NCBI RefSeq assembly: GCF_030519475.1
Contig: NZ_JAUMKD010000005.1
Coordinates: 310,001 to 374,000, forward strand
DNA length: 64,000 nt
From: Micromonospora sp. C28SCA-DRY-2
GTDB taxonomy: Bacteria > Actinomycetota > Actinomycetes > Mycobacteriales > Micromonosporaceae
Reading direction: 5' to 3'
In this document: in pieces, positions 1 to 11,543 of the stretch
Position numbering within the stretch: position 1 is the first letter of the stretch
Layout of the letters: every line of letters begins with the position of its first letter
Translations under genes and position numbers: made by a program
The notes under the pieces: generated by a model
The model's database searches: none
Told to the model about the DNA's origin: nothing
Seen by the model: only the letters and a program-made list of their open reading frames with translations

Positions 1-347
1 TACTGCGCCTCGACCCGGTCGGCGTCGACCCCGTCGGGCAGCTGGAAGCTGCGCCGGAAGGTGCCGTAGCGCAGCTCCCGAACCAGGAGCCGGCCACGGT
101 GCTGGTCCAGGGTGTCGCGGCGCTCACCCGAGACCGTCAGCCGGCCCGGGACGACCTCGAGGTCGACGTCGTCCGGGTGCACCCCCGGCAGTTCCATGCT
201 GATGACCACGTCCGAACCGTCGGTGGCCATGTCGACGCCCGGCACGTAGTGCTGCGTCCGGGTGCCGAAGCTCTGCCGGATCAGCTCATCGAACGTGCTG
301 TCCAGCCGGGCCAGCGCCGTGAACGGATCCCAGCTCATCAGTGCCAT
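1..347 (-). CDS. Hsp20/alpha-crystallin small heat-shock protein (3' end cut by window edge)
   Basis: The first 115 codons are visible; the C-terminus lies off the left edge. The start ATG at 347 follows GGAGGTGATG at good spacing. The protein opens MALMSWDPFTAL, then has the alpha-crystallin signature VVISMELPGVHPDDVDLEV followed by a GELTVSGER-like stretch (here GRLTVSGERRD). Family role: ATP-independent holdase that binds unfolding proteins in the cytoplasm. It lies on the same strand 78 nt downstream of groEL, so a shared stress response is likely, either by read-through or by its own promoter. The family is clear; whether it is co-transcribed is not. Confidence 0.9.
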   Translation of the reverse strand, partial: MALMSWDPFTALARLDSTFDELIRQSFGTRTQHYVPGVDMATDGSDVVISMELPGVHPDDVDLEVVPGRLTVSGERRDTLDQHRGRLLVRELRYGTFRRSFQLPDGVDADRVEAQ

Positions 348-372
348 GTGAACATCACCTCCGATGTGACTC

Positions 373-392
373 GTCCCGCCGGTCGGCGGGAC
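373..392 (-). terminator. Hairpin between groEL and hsp20
   Basis: A perfect 8-bp stem (GTCCCGCC and GGCGGGAC) with a GGTC loop sits between the groEL stop and the hsp20 start. There is no T-tract, so it could be a weak terminator or an mRNA processing/stability element that sets the groEL:hsp20 ratio. Confidence 0.35.
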
Positions 393-425
393 ATCCGACC
401 CATCACCCGGCCTCCGGCCGCGGCC

Positions 426-2159
<1,734 letters not shown>

Positions 2160-2186
2160 TTAGCACTCACAGGGTTGGACTGCTAA
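2160..2186. promoter_or_regulatory. CIRCE operator (HrcA binding site)
   Basis: TTAGCACTC, 9 nt, GACTGCTAA: this matches the CIRCE consensus TTAGCACTC-N9-GAGTGCTAA with a single mismatch in the right arm. It lies just downstream of the predicted groEL -10 box, about 110 nt before the groEL start, the standard place for HrcA repression. Confidence 0.93.
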
Positions 2187-2191
2187 TCCCG

Positions 2192-2221
2192 GATATAGCA
2201 CCAACACCACCGGCTCGGCAA
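2192..2221 (-). promoter_or_regulatory. groEL promoter
   Basis: On the minus strand, TTGCCG (2221-2216) and TATATC (2197-2192) are separated by 18 nt, a vegetative-sigma-type promoter. Its predicted start site falls into the CIRCE element, so repressor binding would block transcription. Confidence 0.6.
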
Positions 2222-2234
2222 CCCGATCCGGGGA

Positions 2235-3476
2235 TCAGGCCCGATCCACCGCGTCGGGCCCGGGCGGCTGCCGGAACGCCAGGGCCACCGTGAGGTCGAG
2301 GACGCTGGCCGGGTCGGTGAGCCGGTCGCCGTACAGCTCGCGCAGCTTGCCCATCCGGTAGCGGACGGTCTGCGGGTGGACGAAGAGGTCGGCCGCCACG
2401 TCGTCGCGCCGGCCGTGGTGCAGCAGCCAGGAGCGCAGCGTCTCGGCGAGCCGGTCGGCGGTGGCCGGTGGCAGCCCGGCCAGCGGCGCCAGCGCCCGGG
2501 CCCGCAGGTCGGCCAGCGCCTCCGGGTCGGTACCGAGCAGCAGCTCGGCCAGGTGCTGCTCGGTGTCCAGCGCGGCGCCGTCCGCCGGGTGGTCGATGCC
2601 GAGCGCGTGTGCCCGCACGGCCCGCTGGTAGGCGTACGCCGCCCGGGTCCAGGGGCGGGCCGGGCCGAGCACGGCCCGCCGGCCGTGCAGCACCCGGGCG
2701 AGCTGGCGCCGCCGGTCGCCGTGCGCGTCCGGGACGAGCAGCACGGCGAGCTCCGCGTCCGGCTCCGCCGTGGGCAGGTCCTCCGCGCTCTCCAGGGTGT
2801 GCTCGTCGAGCAGCGCCAGCGCCGAGCGCAGGTTGGCCCGCGGCAGCAGGACGACGGTGAGGGTCTGCGGCGGCGGCCAGTCGGCCCGTTCGGCGCTGCG
2901 CAGCAGCACCTCCTCCGGCTCGCCGGTGAGCAGCTGCTGGGTCAGCCGTTCCAGGTTGCGCCGCCGGGCCCGCCCGGCGCTGGCCAGCTCGTCGGAGTGG
3001 CCGGCGACGCTCGCGGCGGAGAGCTCGTCGATGTAGGCGAACATCAGCTCGGCGAACTCGGCGACGGTCGCCGCGGCGAGCCCGCCCTCGACGGTGGTGG
3101 CGGCCATCTCCCGCCAGGAGACCCGGGCGCCCACCCGGTAGGCGGCCAGCAGCGCGTCCATGCTCCGCCCGGAGCGCGCCTCGCCGCTGCCCAGCGCGTA
3201 CGCGGCCTCCAGCGCGGGGACCAGCGGGGTGCTCGGATCGGCCGTCCGGGGCCGCTCGATCAGCTGGAGGAAGGTGCCGAGCGCGATCTGCACCGCGTTG
3301 GCGATCTTGGCGCGCATCTGGCCGGTGAGGGCGCCGGAGTAGCTGGGCACCTCGGCGGTAATCGCGGAGACCGTACGCTCGGCGAGCAGCGGCAGCCGGT
3401 CGCGCAGCGCGTCGGCCACCCGCTCGTCGAGCTCCAGCCGGGCCGCGCGGTGGGTCGCCCCGGTACCCTCCGTCAC
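2235..3476 (-). CDS. PucR/CdaR-type transcriptional regulator, 413 aa
   Basis: The C-terminal 60 residues (AETLRSWLLHHGRRDDVAADLFVHPQTVRYRMGKL) are the PucR-type helix-turn-helix (HTH_30): the D-V-A-x-x-L-F-V-H-x-Q-T-V-x-Y-R-x-x-x-L signature is present. The N-terminal and middle parts resemble the GGDEF-like and sensory regions of the same family. The start GTG at 3476 is 8 nt after GGAGGG; no in-frame upstream start has a ribosome site. It is divergent from the ferredoxin reductase and desaturase genes, which makes it their likely regulator, perhaps of membrane fluidity. The effector is unknown. Confidence 0.85.
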   Translation of the reverse strand: MTEGTGATHRAARLELDERVADALRDRLPLLAERTVSAITAEVPSYSGALTGQMRAKIANAVQIALGTFLQLIERPRTADPSTPLVPALEAAYALGSGEARSGRSMDALLAAYRVGARVSWREMAATTVEGGLAAATVAEFAELMFAYIDELSAASVAGHSDELASAGRARRRNLERLTQQLLTGEPEEVLLRSAERADWPPPQTLTVVLLPRANLRSALALLDEHTLESAEDLPTAEPDAELAVLLVPDAHGDRRRQLARVLHGRRAVLGPARPWTRAAYAYQRAVRAHALGIDHPADGAALDTEQHLAELLLGTDPEALADLRARALAPLAGLPPATADRLAETLRSWLLHHGRRDDVAADLFVHPQTVRYRMGKLRELYGDRLTDPASVLDLTVALAFRQPPGPDAVDRA

Positions 3477-3561
3477 GACTTGTTCCCTCCGCACAAGAAT
3501 GCGGGACCGCTTCACCCGCCTGGGCCAAGATTTTATGCCAGGGCGCCGCGACCATCGAGGT
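3477..3561. promoter_or_regulatory. Divergent promoter region, PucR regulator / desaturase operon
   Basis: An 85-bp spacer holding the only AT-rich island nearby (ATTTTAT, 3530-3536), flanked by an inverted repeat CCTGG / CCAGG. On the minus strand TAAAAT could serve as a -10 for the regulator. The inverted repeat is a candidate operator; its arms are short, so this is tentative. Confidence 0.35.
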
Positions 3562-4650
3562 ATGACCACGACAGTCCCCGCCTCTCGGGCAAAGCGGTCC
3601 GTCCGGGGCGGACTGCTCCGGCTGGCCGCCGCGGTCACCACCCCGCTGCTGCCCGAGGACTACCTCGACCTGGTCGCGCCGCTGCGCTCGGCGGACCTGC
3701 GCGGCCGGATCCTCGCCGTCCGCCCGGAGACCCCGGACGCGGCGACGCTCGTCATCCGGCCGGGCCGTGGCTGGCGCGGGCACACCCCGGGGCAGTACGT
3801 GCGGCTCGGCGTCGACGTCGACGGCGTACGCCAGTGGCGGGCCTACTCGGTCACCTCGGCGCCCGGCCGGCGCGCCGACCCGATCACCGTGACGGTCAAG
3901 GCGATCCCCGACGGGCTGGTCAGCAACCACCTCGTCCGCCGGCTGCGACCCGGGACGGTCGTGCAGCTCGACCAGGCCCAGGGCGACTTCGTGCTCCCGG
4001 AACCGGCCCCGCGGCGGGTCCTCTTCCTCACCGCCGGCAGCGGGATCACCCCGGTGATGGGGATGCTGCGCGCGGGTGCGCTCGCCGGTGCGGACGTGGT
4101 CGTGGTGCACTCCGCGCCCACCGCGACCGACGTGATCTTCGGCGCCGAGCTGCGCCGGCTCGCCGCCGACGGGGTGATCCGGTTGGTGGAACGGCACACC
4201 GACACCGACGGCCTGCTCGGCGTCGCCGACCTCGACGCCCTGGTGCCCGACCACCTCGACCGAGAGACCTGGGCCTGCGGGCCGGTCGGCCTGCTCGACG
4301 CGCTGGAGGAGCACTGGACGTCGCGGGGGTGCGCCGACCGGCTGCACACCGAGCGGTTCCGGCCGACAGTGGTGACCCCCGGCGAGGGCGGGACGCTCAC
4401 CTTCGCCCGGGCCGCGGTGACCGTCGAGGCCGACGGCGCCACCCCGATCCTGGACGCCGGCGAGCGGGCCGGGGTGCTGATGCCCTCGGGCTGCCGGATG
4501 GGCATCTGCTTCGGCTGCGTCGTCCCGCTGCGCCAGGGGGCCGTCCGCGACCTGCGCAACGGCCAGCTCACCACCGCCGTGCCCGGCGACGGCGTGCTCG
4601 TGCAGACCTGCGTGTCGGCGGCCGCCGGGCCCTGCGACCTCGACCTCTGA
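3562..4650 (+). CDS. Ferredoxin reductase with plant-type 2Fe-2S domain, 362 aa
   Basis: FAD-binding motif RAYSVTSAP (near residue 95), NAD(P)H-binding LTAGSGITPVMGML (near 155), and a C-terminal 2Fe-2S domain whose cluster motif is C-R-M-G-I-C-F-G-C with a distal C in VQTCVSAA. This is the FNR plus ferredoxin fusion that feeds electrons from NAD(P)H to membrane desaturases (Rv3230c type in mycobacteria). ATG 3562 follows GAGGT. The desaturase begins 13 nt after its stop, so the two are co-transcribed redox partners. Confidence 0.92.
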   Translation: MTTTVPASRAKRSVRGGLLRLAAAVTTPLLPEDYLDLVAPLRSADLRGRILAVRPETPDAATLVIRPGRGWRGHTPGQYVRLGVDVDGVRQWRAYSVTSAPGRRADPITVTVKAIPDGLVSNHLVRRLRPGTVVQLDQAQGDFVLPEPAPRRVLFLTAGSGITPVMGMLRAGALAGADVVVVHSAPTATDVIFGAELRRLAADGVIRLVERHTDTDGLLGVADLDALVPDHLDRETWACGPVGLLDALEEHWTSRGCADRLHTERFRPTVVTPGEGGTLTFARAAVTVEADGATPILDAGERAGVLMPSGCRMGICFGCVVPLRQGAVRDLRNGQLTTAVPGDGVLVQTCVSAAAGPCDLDL

Positions 4651-4663
4651 TCGGAGCCCCGAC

Positions 4664-5830
4664 ATGACTGTGCTGCAGAAGAAGCCCGACAACCCGATCG
4701 CGCACCTGACGGCCGAGGACATCGAGACCATCGGCCGGGAACTGGACGCGATCCGCGACCGGGTGGTGGCCAGCCGGGGCGAGCGGGACGCCGCGTACAT
4801 CCGCCGGGTCATCACCACCCAGCGGCGGCTGGAGCTGGGCAGCCGGGCGGTGCTGTTGTTCTCGCTCTTCCCGCCGGCCTGGGTGGTCGGCACCGCCGGT
4901 CTCGCGGTCGCGAAGATCCTGGAGAACATGGAGATCGGGCACAACGTCCTGCACGGCCAGTGGGACTGGATGCGCGACCCGAAGATCCACTCGACCACCT
5001 GGGAGTGGGACCACGTCTCGCCGGCGGACCAGTGGAAGCACTCGCACAACGAACTGCACCACCGGTACACCAACGTGGTCGGCAAGGACAACGACCTCGG
5101 CTACGGCATCATGCGGGTCGACGAGGACCAGCCGTGGCACCCGATGCACCTCGGCCAGCCGCTGTGGAACTTCCTCAACGCGTGCTTCTTCGAGTACGGC
5201 ATCGCCGCGTACGACCTGGAGCTGGGCAAGAACCTCCAGCGGGGGCGGCACCGGGACCCGCAGTTCCGGGCCCGGGCCAAGGCGGTCGGGCGCAAGATCC
5301 GCCGGCAGGTGCTGAAGGACTACGTGCTGCACCCGCTGCTGTCCGGGCCGTCGTTCCTCAGCACCCTGGCCGCCACCTTCACCGCGAACCTGATCCGTAA
5401 CCTGTGGAGCCACTCGGTGATCATGTGCGGGCACTTCCCGGAGGGCGTGGAGACCTTCGAGAAGCGCTCCATCGAGGGGGAGACCCGCGGCGAGTGGTAC
5501 CTGCGGCAGATGCTCGGGTCGGCGAACATCAGCGGCAGCCGGCTGCTGCACCTGATGACCGGGAACCTGTCCTTCCAGATCGAGCACCACCTCTTCCCGG
5601 ACCTGCCGAGCAACCGCTACCAGGAGATCGCCCCCGAGGTGCGGGCCCTCTTCGACCGGTACGGGCTGCGCTACACCACCGGGTCGCTGCCCCGGCAGGT
5701 CTTCTCCGCCTGGAGGAAGGTCTTCCGGCTCTCCCTGCCCAACCGCACCCCGGCCGCCGCGAGCCCGGCCGACCCGAGCCCGGCCGACGACCGGCCGGCG
5801 CGGGTCCTCGCGCCGTCCCTGGGCGGCTGA
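4664..5830 (+). CDS. Membrane fatty-acid (acyl-CoA) desaturase, 388 aa
   Basis: Three histidine boxes of the di-iron membrane desaturases are visible: HNVLHGQWD (near 94), HNELHHRYTN (near 128) and QIEHHLFPDLP (near 303). The hydrophobic stretches lie between the boxes as expected. It resembles the DesA3 group that introduces a cis double bond into acyl-CoA at the membrane, fed by the reductase gene just upstream. The C-terminal about 25 residues are Pro/Ala-rich and unconserved in character. Substrate chain length cannot be read from sequence. Confidence 0.93.
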   Translation: MTVLQKKPDNPIAHLTAEDIETIGRELDAIRDRVVASRGERDAAYIRRVITTQRRLELGSRAVLLFSLFPPAWVVGTAGLAVAKILENMEIGHNVLHGQWDWMRDPKIHSTTWEWDHVSPADQWKHSHNELHHRYTNVVGKDNDLGYGIMRVDEDQPWHPMHLGQPLWNFLNACFFEYGIAAYDLELGKNLQRGRHRDPQFRARAKAVGRKIRRQVLKDYVLHPLLSGPSFLSTLAATFTANLIRNLWSHSVIMCGHFPEGVETFEKRSIEGETRGEWYLRQMLGSANISGSRLLHLMTGNLSFQIEHHLFPDLPSNRYQEIAPEVRALFDRYGLRYTTGSLPRQVFSAWRKVFRLSLPNRTPAAASPADPSPADDRPARVLAPSLGG

Positions 5831-5945
5831 TCCGGCACCCGCGGTGCCGTCCGGCGGGCCGACCCCGGCCCGCGGTCGGCTCGCCGGCACCCGGGGAGGG
5901 GCGGGCGCCGGCGGAAACCCGGTGGGCGGCGGCGCCCGGGCGACG

Positions 5946-5958
5946 TACAGTCGGGGGC
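5946..5958 (+). promoter_or_regulatory. -10 box of the leaderless alanine leader-peptide transcript
   Basis: TACAGT (TANNNT type) is followed by exactly 7 nt and then the ATG at 5959, the geometry of an actinobacterial leaderless mRNA. No convincing -35 hexamer is visible 16-19 nt upstream. Confidence 0.55.
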
Positions 5959-6027
5959 ATGGAGTCCAGGCGCCGACGCATCGCCGCGGCCGCACGAGCT
6001 GCCAGCTCGTCGGTCGCCGCCGCCTGA
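5959..6027 (+). CDS. Alanine-rich attenuator leader peptide, 22 aa
   Basis: ATG GAG TCC, four Arg codons, Ile, then Ala4-Arg-Ala2-Ser3-Val-Ala3 and TGA: nine of 22 residues are Ala, using GCC, GCG, GCA and GCT. It starts where transcription should start, so it is probably translated leaderless. It lies 117 nt upstream of an alanyl-tRNA-synthetase-like gene and overlaps the RNA strands that can build an antiterminator. The role inferred is a sensor of Ala-tRNA charging: ribosomes starved for alanine would stall on codons 9-15. It is too small for homology to help; the argument rests on codon content, position and the hairpins. Confidence 0.75.
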   Translation: MESRRRRIAAAARAASSSVAAA

Positions 6028-6069
6028 TCTCCCGACCCCTTCGCCGGCGACCGGAAACGGTCCGCCGGC
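5994..6069 (+). promoter_or_regulatory. Ribosome-mediated transcription attenuator (pause hairpin, antiterminator, terminator)
   Basis: Three alternative pairings are visible. (1) Pause hairpin: ACGAGCT (5994-6000) with AGCTCGT (6004-6010), 7 bp, loop GCC. (2) Antiterminator: CGGTCGCCG (6011-6019), inside the last leader codons, is perfectly complementary to CGGCGACCG (6045-6053). (3) Terminator: 6043-6069. Pairings 2 and 3 share 6045-6053 and exclude each other. A ribosome stalled at Ala codons 9-12 leaves 6011-6019 free, giving antitermination. A ribosome that reaches the stop at 6025 covers it, giving termination. The logic is that of trp/leu/ilv attenuators, here aimed at alanine. Confidence 0.72.
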
Positions 6070-6077
6070 TTCTTCGT
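6043..6077 (+). terminator. Attenuator terminator hairpin
   Basis: GCCGGC (6043-6048) plus GACCG (6049-6053) pair with CGGTC (6058-6062) and GCCGGC (6064-6069) around a GAAA tetraloop: 11 bp with one bulged C at 6063. TTCTTCGT follows, giving a short U-rich tail that is rare in DNA this GC-rich. Confidence 0.75.
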
Positions 6078-6144
6078 GCTCCGGGGCAGCCCTCGCCGCG
6101 CCAGCGGACCCTTTCCGGTCGTCACGACCCGAAAGGCCACCGCC

Positions 6145-7320
6145 GTGAACCGCGACCAGATCGTCAGCACCTTCCTCGACTACTACCGCGAGCGCGGACA
6201 CCTGCCGGTCCCGGACAGCTCGCTCATCCCGCCGCCGGGTGACCCGGTCCTGTTCACCACCTCCGGGATGCACCCGCTGACGCCCTTCCTGGCGGGCCGC
6301 CCGCACCCGCTGGGCCGCCGGCTGGTGAACGTCCAGCGTTGCCTGCGCACCACCGACCTGGACGAGGTCGGCGACCGCACCCACCTGACCGTGTTCGAGA
6401 TGCTCGGCTCGTGGTCGCTCGGCGACTACGACGTCTCGCAGAGCCTGCGCTGGGGCCACCAGCTGCTGCGCGAGGGTTTCGGGGTCGACTCCCACCGGCT
6501 GCACGCGACCGTGTTCGGCGGCGACGACCAGCTCGGACCGGACCGGGTCTCGCTGGAGACCTGGGCGGAACTCGGCGTACCGGTGGAGTTGACCCGCGGC
6601 GAGGACAACTGGTGGTCCAACGGCCCGACCGGACCCTGCGGGCCGGACTCGGAGATCTTCGTCTGGACCGGGGACGGCCCGCCCAGCGGCACGCCCGGCA
6701 CCGACGAGCGCTGGATGGAGGTGTGGAACCACGTGCAGATGCGCTACCACCGGCACGACGACGGCCGGCTGGAGCCGCTGCGGCAGCCCAACGTGGACAC
6801 CGGGATGGGACTGGAGCGGCTGGAGATGGTGCTGGGCGGCACCCGGTCGGTCTTCGAGGGCGACGGCCTGCGACCGTGGGTACGCGGCGTCGGCGGCCTG
6901 TGGCGGCTGGACGAGGTGCCGCTGCGCCAGGTCTGCGACCACCTCCGCTCCGGCGTGGTCGTCGTCGGCGACGGCGTGCGCCCGTCGAACACCGGCCAGG
7001 GATACGTGCTGCGCCGGCTGGTCCGCCGGGTGCTCACCACGCTGTGGCGCGACGACGCGTCCCGCAGCCTCGGCGACCTGCCGACCGAGCCGATCCGGCA
7101 CACCCTCGACGGGTTCGGGCAGCGTACCGGGGTCGGCGAGGTGCGCGACGTGTTCGGCGACGAGGAGCGCCGGTTCCGGGAGCTGCTGCGGCGGGGCCGG
7201 CCGGTGGTCACCCGGCGGCGCTCCCGGGGGCCGCTGACCGGCGAGGACTACCGCTGGCTGCACGACACCCACGGCCTGCCCCGCGACCTGGTCGACCACC
7301 TGGTCGGTCAGCTGGGCTGA
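6145..7320 (+). CDS. Alanyl-tRNA-synthetase-like protein, catalytic core only, 391 aa
   Basis: Class II AlaRS core motifs: VPDSSLIP and LFTTSGMHPLTPFLAG near 22-50, NVQRCLRTTDLDEVGDRTH and FEMLGSWSLGDY near 62-95 (motif 2), NGPTGPCGPDSEIF near 150, NVDTGMGLERLEMVL near 230 (motif 3), and PSNTGQGYVLRRLVRR near 295 in the tRNA-binding part. It stops at 391 aa where full AlaRS has about 880: the editing and C-Ala domains are absent. GTG 6145 is used because GAAAGG lies 8 nt upstream and the family-like N-terminus starts there. The alanine attenuator upstream argues that it really charges, binds or responds to tRNA-Ala. It could be an auxiliary or antibiotic-insensitive AlaRS, or an alanyl transfer enzyme; substrate unproven. 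Confidence 0.85.
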   Translation: MNRDQIVSTFLDYYRERGHLPVPDSSLIPPPGDPVLFTTSGMHPLTPFLAGRPHPLGRRLVNVQRCLRTTDLDEVGDRTHLTVFEMLGSWSLGDYDVSQSLRWGHQLLREGFGVDSHRLHATVFGGDDQLGPDRVSLETWAELGVPVELTRGEDNWWSNGPTGPCGPDSEIFVWTGDGPPSGTPGTDERWMEVWNHVQMRYHRHDDGRLEPLRQPNVDTGMGLERLEMVLGGTRSVFEGDGLRPWVRGVGGLWRLDEVPLRQVCDHLRSGVVVVGDGVRPSNTGQGYVLRRLVRRVLTTLWRDDASRSLGDLPTEPIRHTLDGFGQRTGVGEVRDVFGDEERRFRELLRRGRPVVTRRRSRGPLTGEDYRWLHDTHGLPRDLVDHLVGQLG

Positions 7321-7395
7321 CCCGTCGCGGGCGCGTGCAACCGGATCGGGGGCCGCGCCCATCCCTACGGTGACGGCGGCGGACGGGAGTGGTGG

Positions 7396-7920
7396 ATGCA
7401 GGCGACACAACGGCACGAGTACGTCGAATTCGTCACGGCCACCACCCCGAAGCTGCGCCGCACCGCCTACCTGCTCACCGGCGACCAGCATCGGGCCGAC
7501 GACGTGGTGCAGCAGACGCTGACCAAGCTCTACCTCAAGTGGCCCCGGGTGCGGGGCGCCGACGACGTCGAGGCGTACGTGCACCGGATGCTGGTGCGCG
7601 TCTTCCAGGAGGAGCGGCGGTCCCGCTGGTGGGGGGTGCGGCTGCTGGACCGTACGCCCGAACCGGTGCCGCGCGGTGATCCACCCGGCGCGGACGAGGC
7701 CGTGGTGGACGCGGTCACGCTGCGCCGCGCGCTGGCGTCGGTGCCGCCGGGGCAGCGGGTCGTGCTGGTGCTGCGGTTCTACGCGGACCTCTCCGTCGAG
7801 CAGACCGCCGCGGTGCTCGACTGCTCGACGGGCAACGTGAAGAGCCAGACCGCGCGGGGCCTCGCCGCGCTGCGCCGCTGGCTGCCGGTGGACACGGACT
7901 CGGAGGGAGTGGCGCGGTGA
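7396..7920 (+). CDS. SigE-family ECF RNA polymerase sigma factor, 174 aa
   Basis: Sigma region 2 spans about residues 8-75 (YLLTGDQHRADDVVQQTLTKLYLKW) and region 4 about 100-165 (RRALASVPPGQRVVLVLRFYADLSVEQTAAVLDCS with helix-turn-helix). This is the SigE-type group frequent in Streptomyces and Micromonospora. Its stop overlaps the start of the next gene in GTGA, so the two are translationally coupled and the neighbour is its likely partner or regulator. Confidence 0.9.
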   Translation: MQATQRHEYVEFVTATTPKLRRTAYLLTGDQHRADDVVQQTLTKLYLKWPRVRGADDVEAYVHRMLVRVFQEERRSRWWGVRLLDRTPEPVPRGDPPGADEAVVDAVTLRRALASVPPGQRVVLVLRFYADLSVEQTAAVLDCSTGNVKSQTARGLAALRRWLPVDTDSEGVAR

Positions 7921-9074
7921 ACGACAACGAGGAGCGGGCGGTCCGCCTCCTGCTGCACCGGGTGGCCGACGAACTGCCGCCCGGCGGCGTGCCGGCGCAG
8001 GAGCTGGTCACCGGCGGCCAGCGGATGCTGCGGCGGCGGCGGTTCGCCGTCGCCGGGGCCGCCGCCGTGCTGACCGTGGTCGCGCTGCTCGGCGGGACCG
8101 TCCTCGCCGGTGGCCCCCGGGCCGCGCGGACGGTCCCGCCGGCCGACAGCGCGTCACCGACGGCCGGGCCGCCCACCGTCGCGCCCGAGCGGTTCGACCC
8201 GACCCGCCAGCCGTTCCGGCTCGGCTCGCTGCCCCCGAACGTGGGCCACCAGACCTACGAGACGGACGTCCGGATGGTGACTGTCAACGCGAGTGTGCCG
8301 GACGCGATCAGCCCGGGCGGACCGGTCGAGGCGGGCCCGATCATGGCGTTCTCCGCGTCGGTGACCGTCCGGATGGGTGCCCGGGGGGTGGACGTCTTCT
8401 TCAACGAGCGGGAACGGGTCGAGGACCGGCGGATGGGCGGTCCCCCGCCAGAGGTTCCGCTGCCCGGCGCGCCCGTGGCGCCGGTGAACGGCAAGCCCGC
8501 GTTCTTCTACACCCACCAGCACGCTGCCGTGCTCTCCTGGCAGTACGCCCCGGACGGCTGGATCGCGATCAGCGTCTGGGAGTACGACCGCCCGGAGGAA
8601 CTCGCCCGCCAGATCGCCGAGGGGTTGGTCTGGGAGGAGCGGCCGGTGACCGTGCCCTTCGCGTCGGTCGCCGCCCCCGGGGGGGCGGTCCTGGAGGGCA
8701 CCGAGATACGGACGTTCCGGGGCGGGTGGCTGGACGCGAGCCTGCGGTACGTGCTGCCGGAGAACGTCGGCTCGGCGGAGGTCCGCTCCGACTACATGCT
8801 CGGCGTGAGCAACGGGATCTTCAAGGACGGCGAATTCAAGGCCGGGCTCACCGTGGCCGGCCGGCGGGCCATGGCCGACGAGTTCTCCAACGGTACGGGC
8901 GTCTACCGGGTCGGCGAGTTGCCCGGTGGCTGCACCGGTTGTGTCGCCGAGGTCAACCCGGAGACGGTGGCGGGGCAGGCGGCGGTGGGCGGCCGGACCG
9001 GCGCGCTCGAGCTGGCCGCGTCCCTCCGGCTGGTGGACGGGTGGGACGACCCGGCGTCCTGGCGGCCGGTGTAG
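7917..9074 (+). CDS. Membrane-anchored protein coupled to the ECF sigma factor, 385 aa
   Basis: GTG 7917 overlaps the sigma factor stop. About 40 N-terminal cytosolic residues are followed by RRRR and one membrane segment near 42-62 (AVAGAAAVLTVVALLGGTVLAGG), then a roughly 320-residue exported domain with no family I recognise. The topology (short inside, one helix, long outside) and coupling fit an anti-sigma or signal-receiving role, but no zinc-binding HxxxCxxC anti-sigma motif is present, so this is inferred from context only. Confidence 0.7.
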   Translation: MNDNEERAVRLLLHRVADELPPGGVPAQELVTGGQRMLRRRRFAVAGAAAVLTVVALLGGTVLAGGPRAARTVPPADSASPTAGPPTVAPERFDPTRQPFRLGSLPPNVGHQTYETDVRMVTVNASVPDAISPGGPVEAGPIMAFSASVTVRMGARGVDVFFNERERVEDRRMGGPPPEVPLPGAPVAPVNGKPAFFYTHQHAAVLSWQYAPDGWIAISVWEYDRPEELARQIAEGLVWEERPVTVPFASVAAPGGAVLEGTEIRTFRGGWLDASLRYVLPENVGSAEVRSDYMLGVSNGIFKDGEFKAGLTVAGRRAMADEFSNGTGVYRVGELPGGCTGCVAEVNPETVAGQAAVGGRTGALELAASLRLVDGWDDPASWRPV

Positions 9075-9256
9075 CCGACGGGGGCGGCGGGCGGGCCGGC
9101 CCGGCGGGACGGGGGCGGGCCGGCCCGAGCGGATCCGGCGCGGGCGCGGCACGGACGCGCGGTTGCTGCGTCGGGCGGCGCGATCGGTCAGGATGAGCTG
9201 CGGACGGGTGGCCGGACCGGATCGCGGTGCCGGCGGCCCGCCGAGGAAGGAGACCC

Positions 9257-11077
<1,821 letters not shown>

Positions 11078-11118
11078 CCCGGCCGGCCGGGTGCGGCAAC
11101 GACCTATCCTTGCCGGTC

Positions 11119-11478
11119 ATGGACTCCGGTGAGGCGATGGCGGCGCGACCCGCCGAAGACGATCGGATGACGGCGCTGCGAGGTTGGTGGCGGCTGCCGG
11201 CCGCGACCCGCCGCGAGGTCCGGCGGCTCAGCCGGCGCGGGGAGCGCCACCCCGACCCGGAGGTGGCCTGGATCGCCTGGCGGTGGGCGCAGGTGGTGCT
11301 CCCGCCGGGCGCGCCGGAACCCGGTCGGGCCCGCAACATCGCCAGCGCCGCCGGCTTCTGGGTGCTGATTCTGCTCGACCTGGTCACCGGGGCCGAGCCC
11401 ACCGACCCGCCGGCGCCGCACTGGCTGGACCGGCGGCGGGCCCGGCGCGTCCTGCGGATCGGCCCACCCGTCGGCTGA
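11119..11478 (+). CDS. Small uncharacterised protein, 119 aa
   Basis: No family recognised. It is Arg/Trp-rich (PATRREVRRLSRRGERHPDPEVAWIAWRWAQ) with a possible single hydrophobic helix near 77-92 (FWVLILLDLVTG). ATG 11119 lies 8 nt after TATCCT (11105-11110... TATCCT at the end of the upstream spacer), so it may be leaderless. It ends before a strong convergent terminator. Confidence 0.6.
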   Translation: MDSGEAMAARPAEDDRMTALRGWWRLPAATRREVRRLSRRGERHPDPEVAWIAWRWAQVVLPPGAPEPGRARNIASAAGFWVLILLDLVTGAEPTDPPAPHWLDRRRARRVLRIGPPVG

Positions 11479-11484
11479 CCCGCC

Positions 11485-11522
11485 GGTGGCCCGCGACCGC
11501 CGGACGACGGTCGCGGGCCACC
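11485..11522. terminator. Bidirectional terminator hairpin
   Basis: A perfect 15-bp stem, GGTGGCCCGCGACCG and CGGTCGCGGGCCACC, with an 8-nt loop, placed exactly between two convergent genes (stops at 11478 and 11544). It should stop transcription from both sides. Confidence 0.85.
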
Positions 11523-11543
11523 TCCCGCGAGCGGGGTGCCGCG

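Noticed and set aside
6145-7320. Housekeeping alanyl-tRNA synthetase
   Set aside because: Less than half the length; it lacks the editing domain and C-Ala domain, so the essential alaS must be elsewhere.
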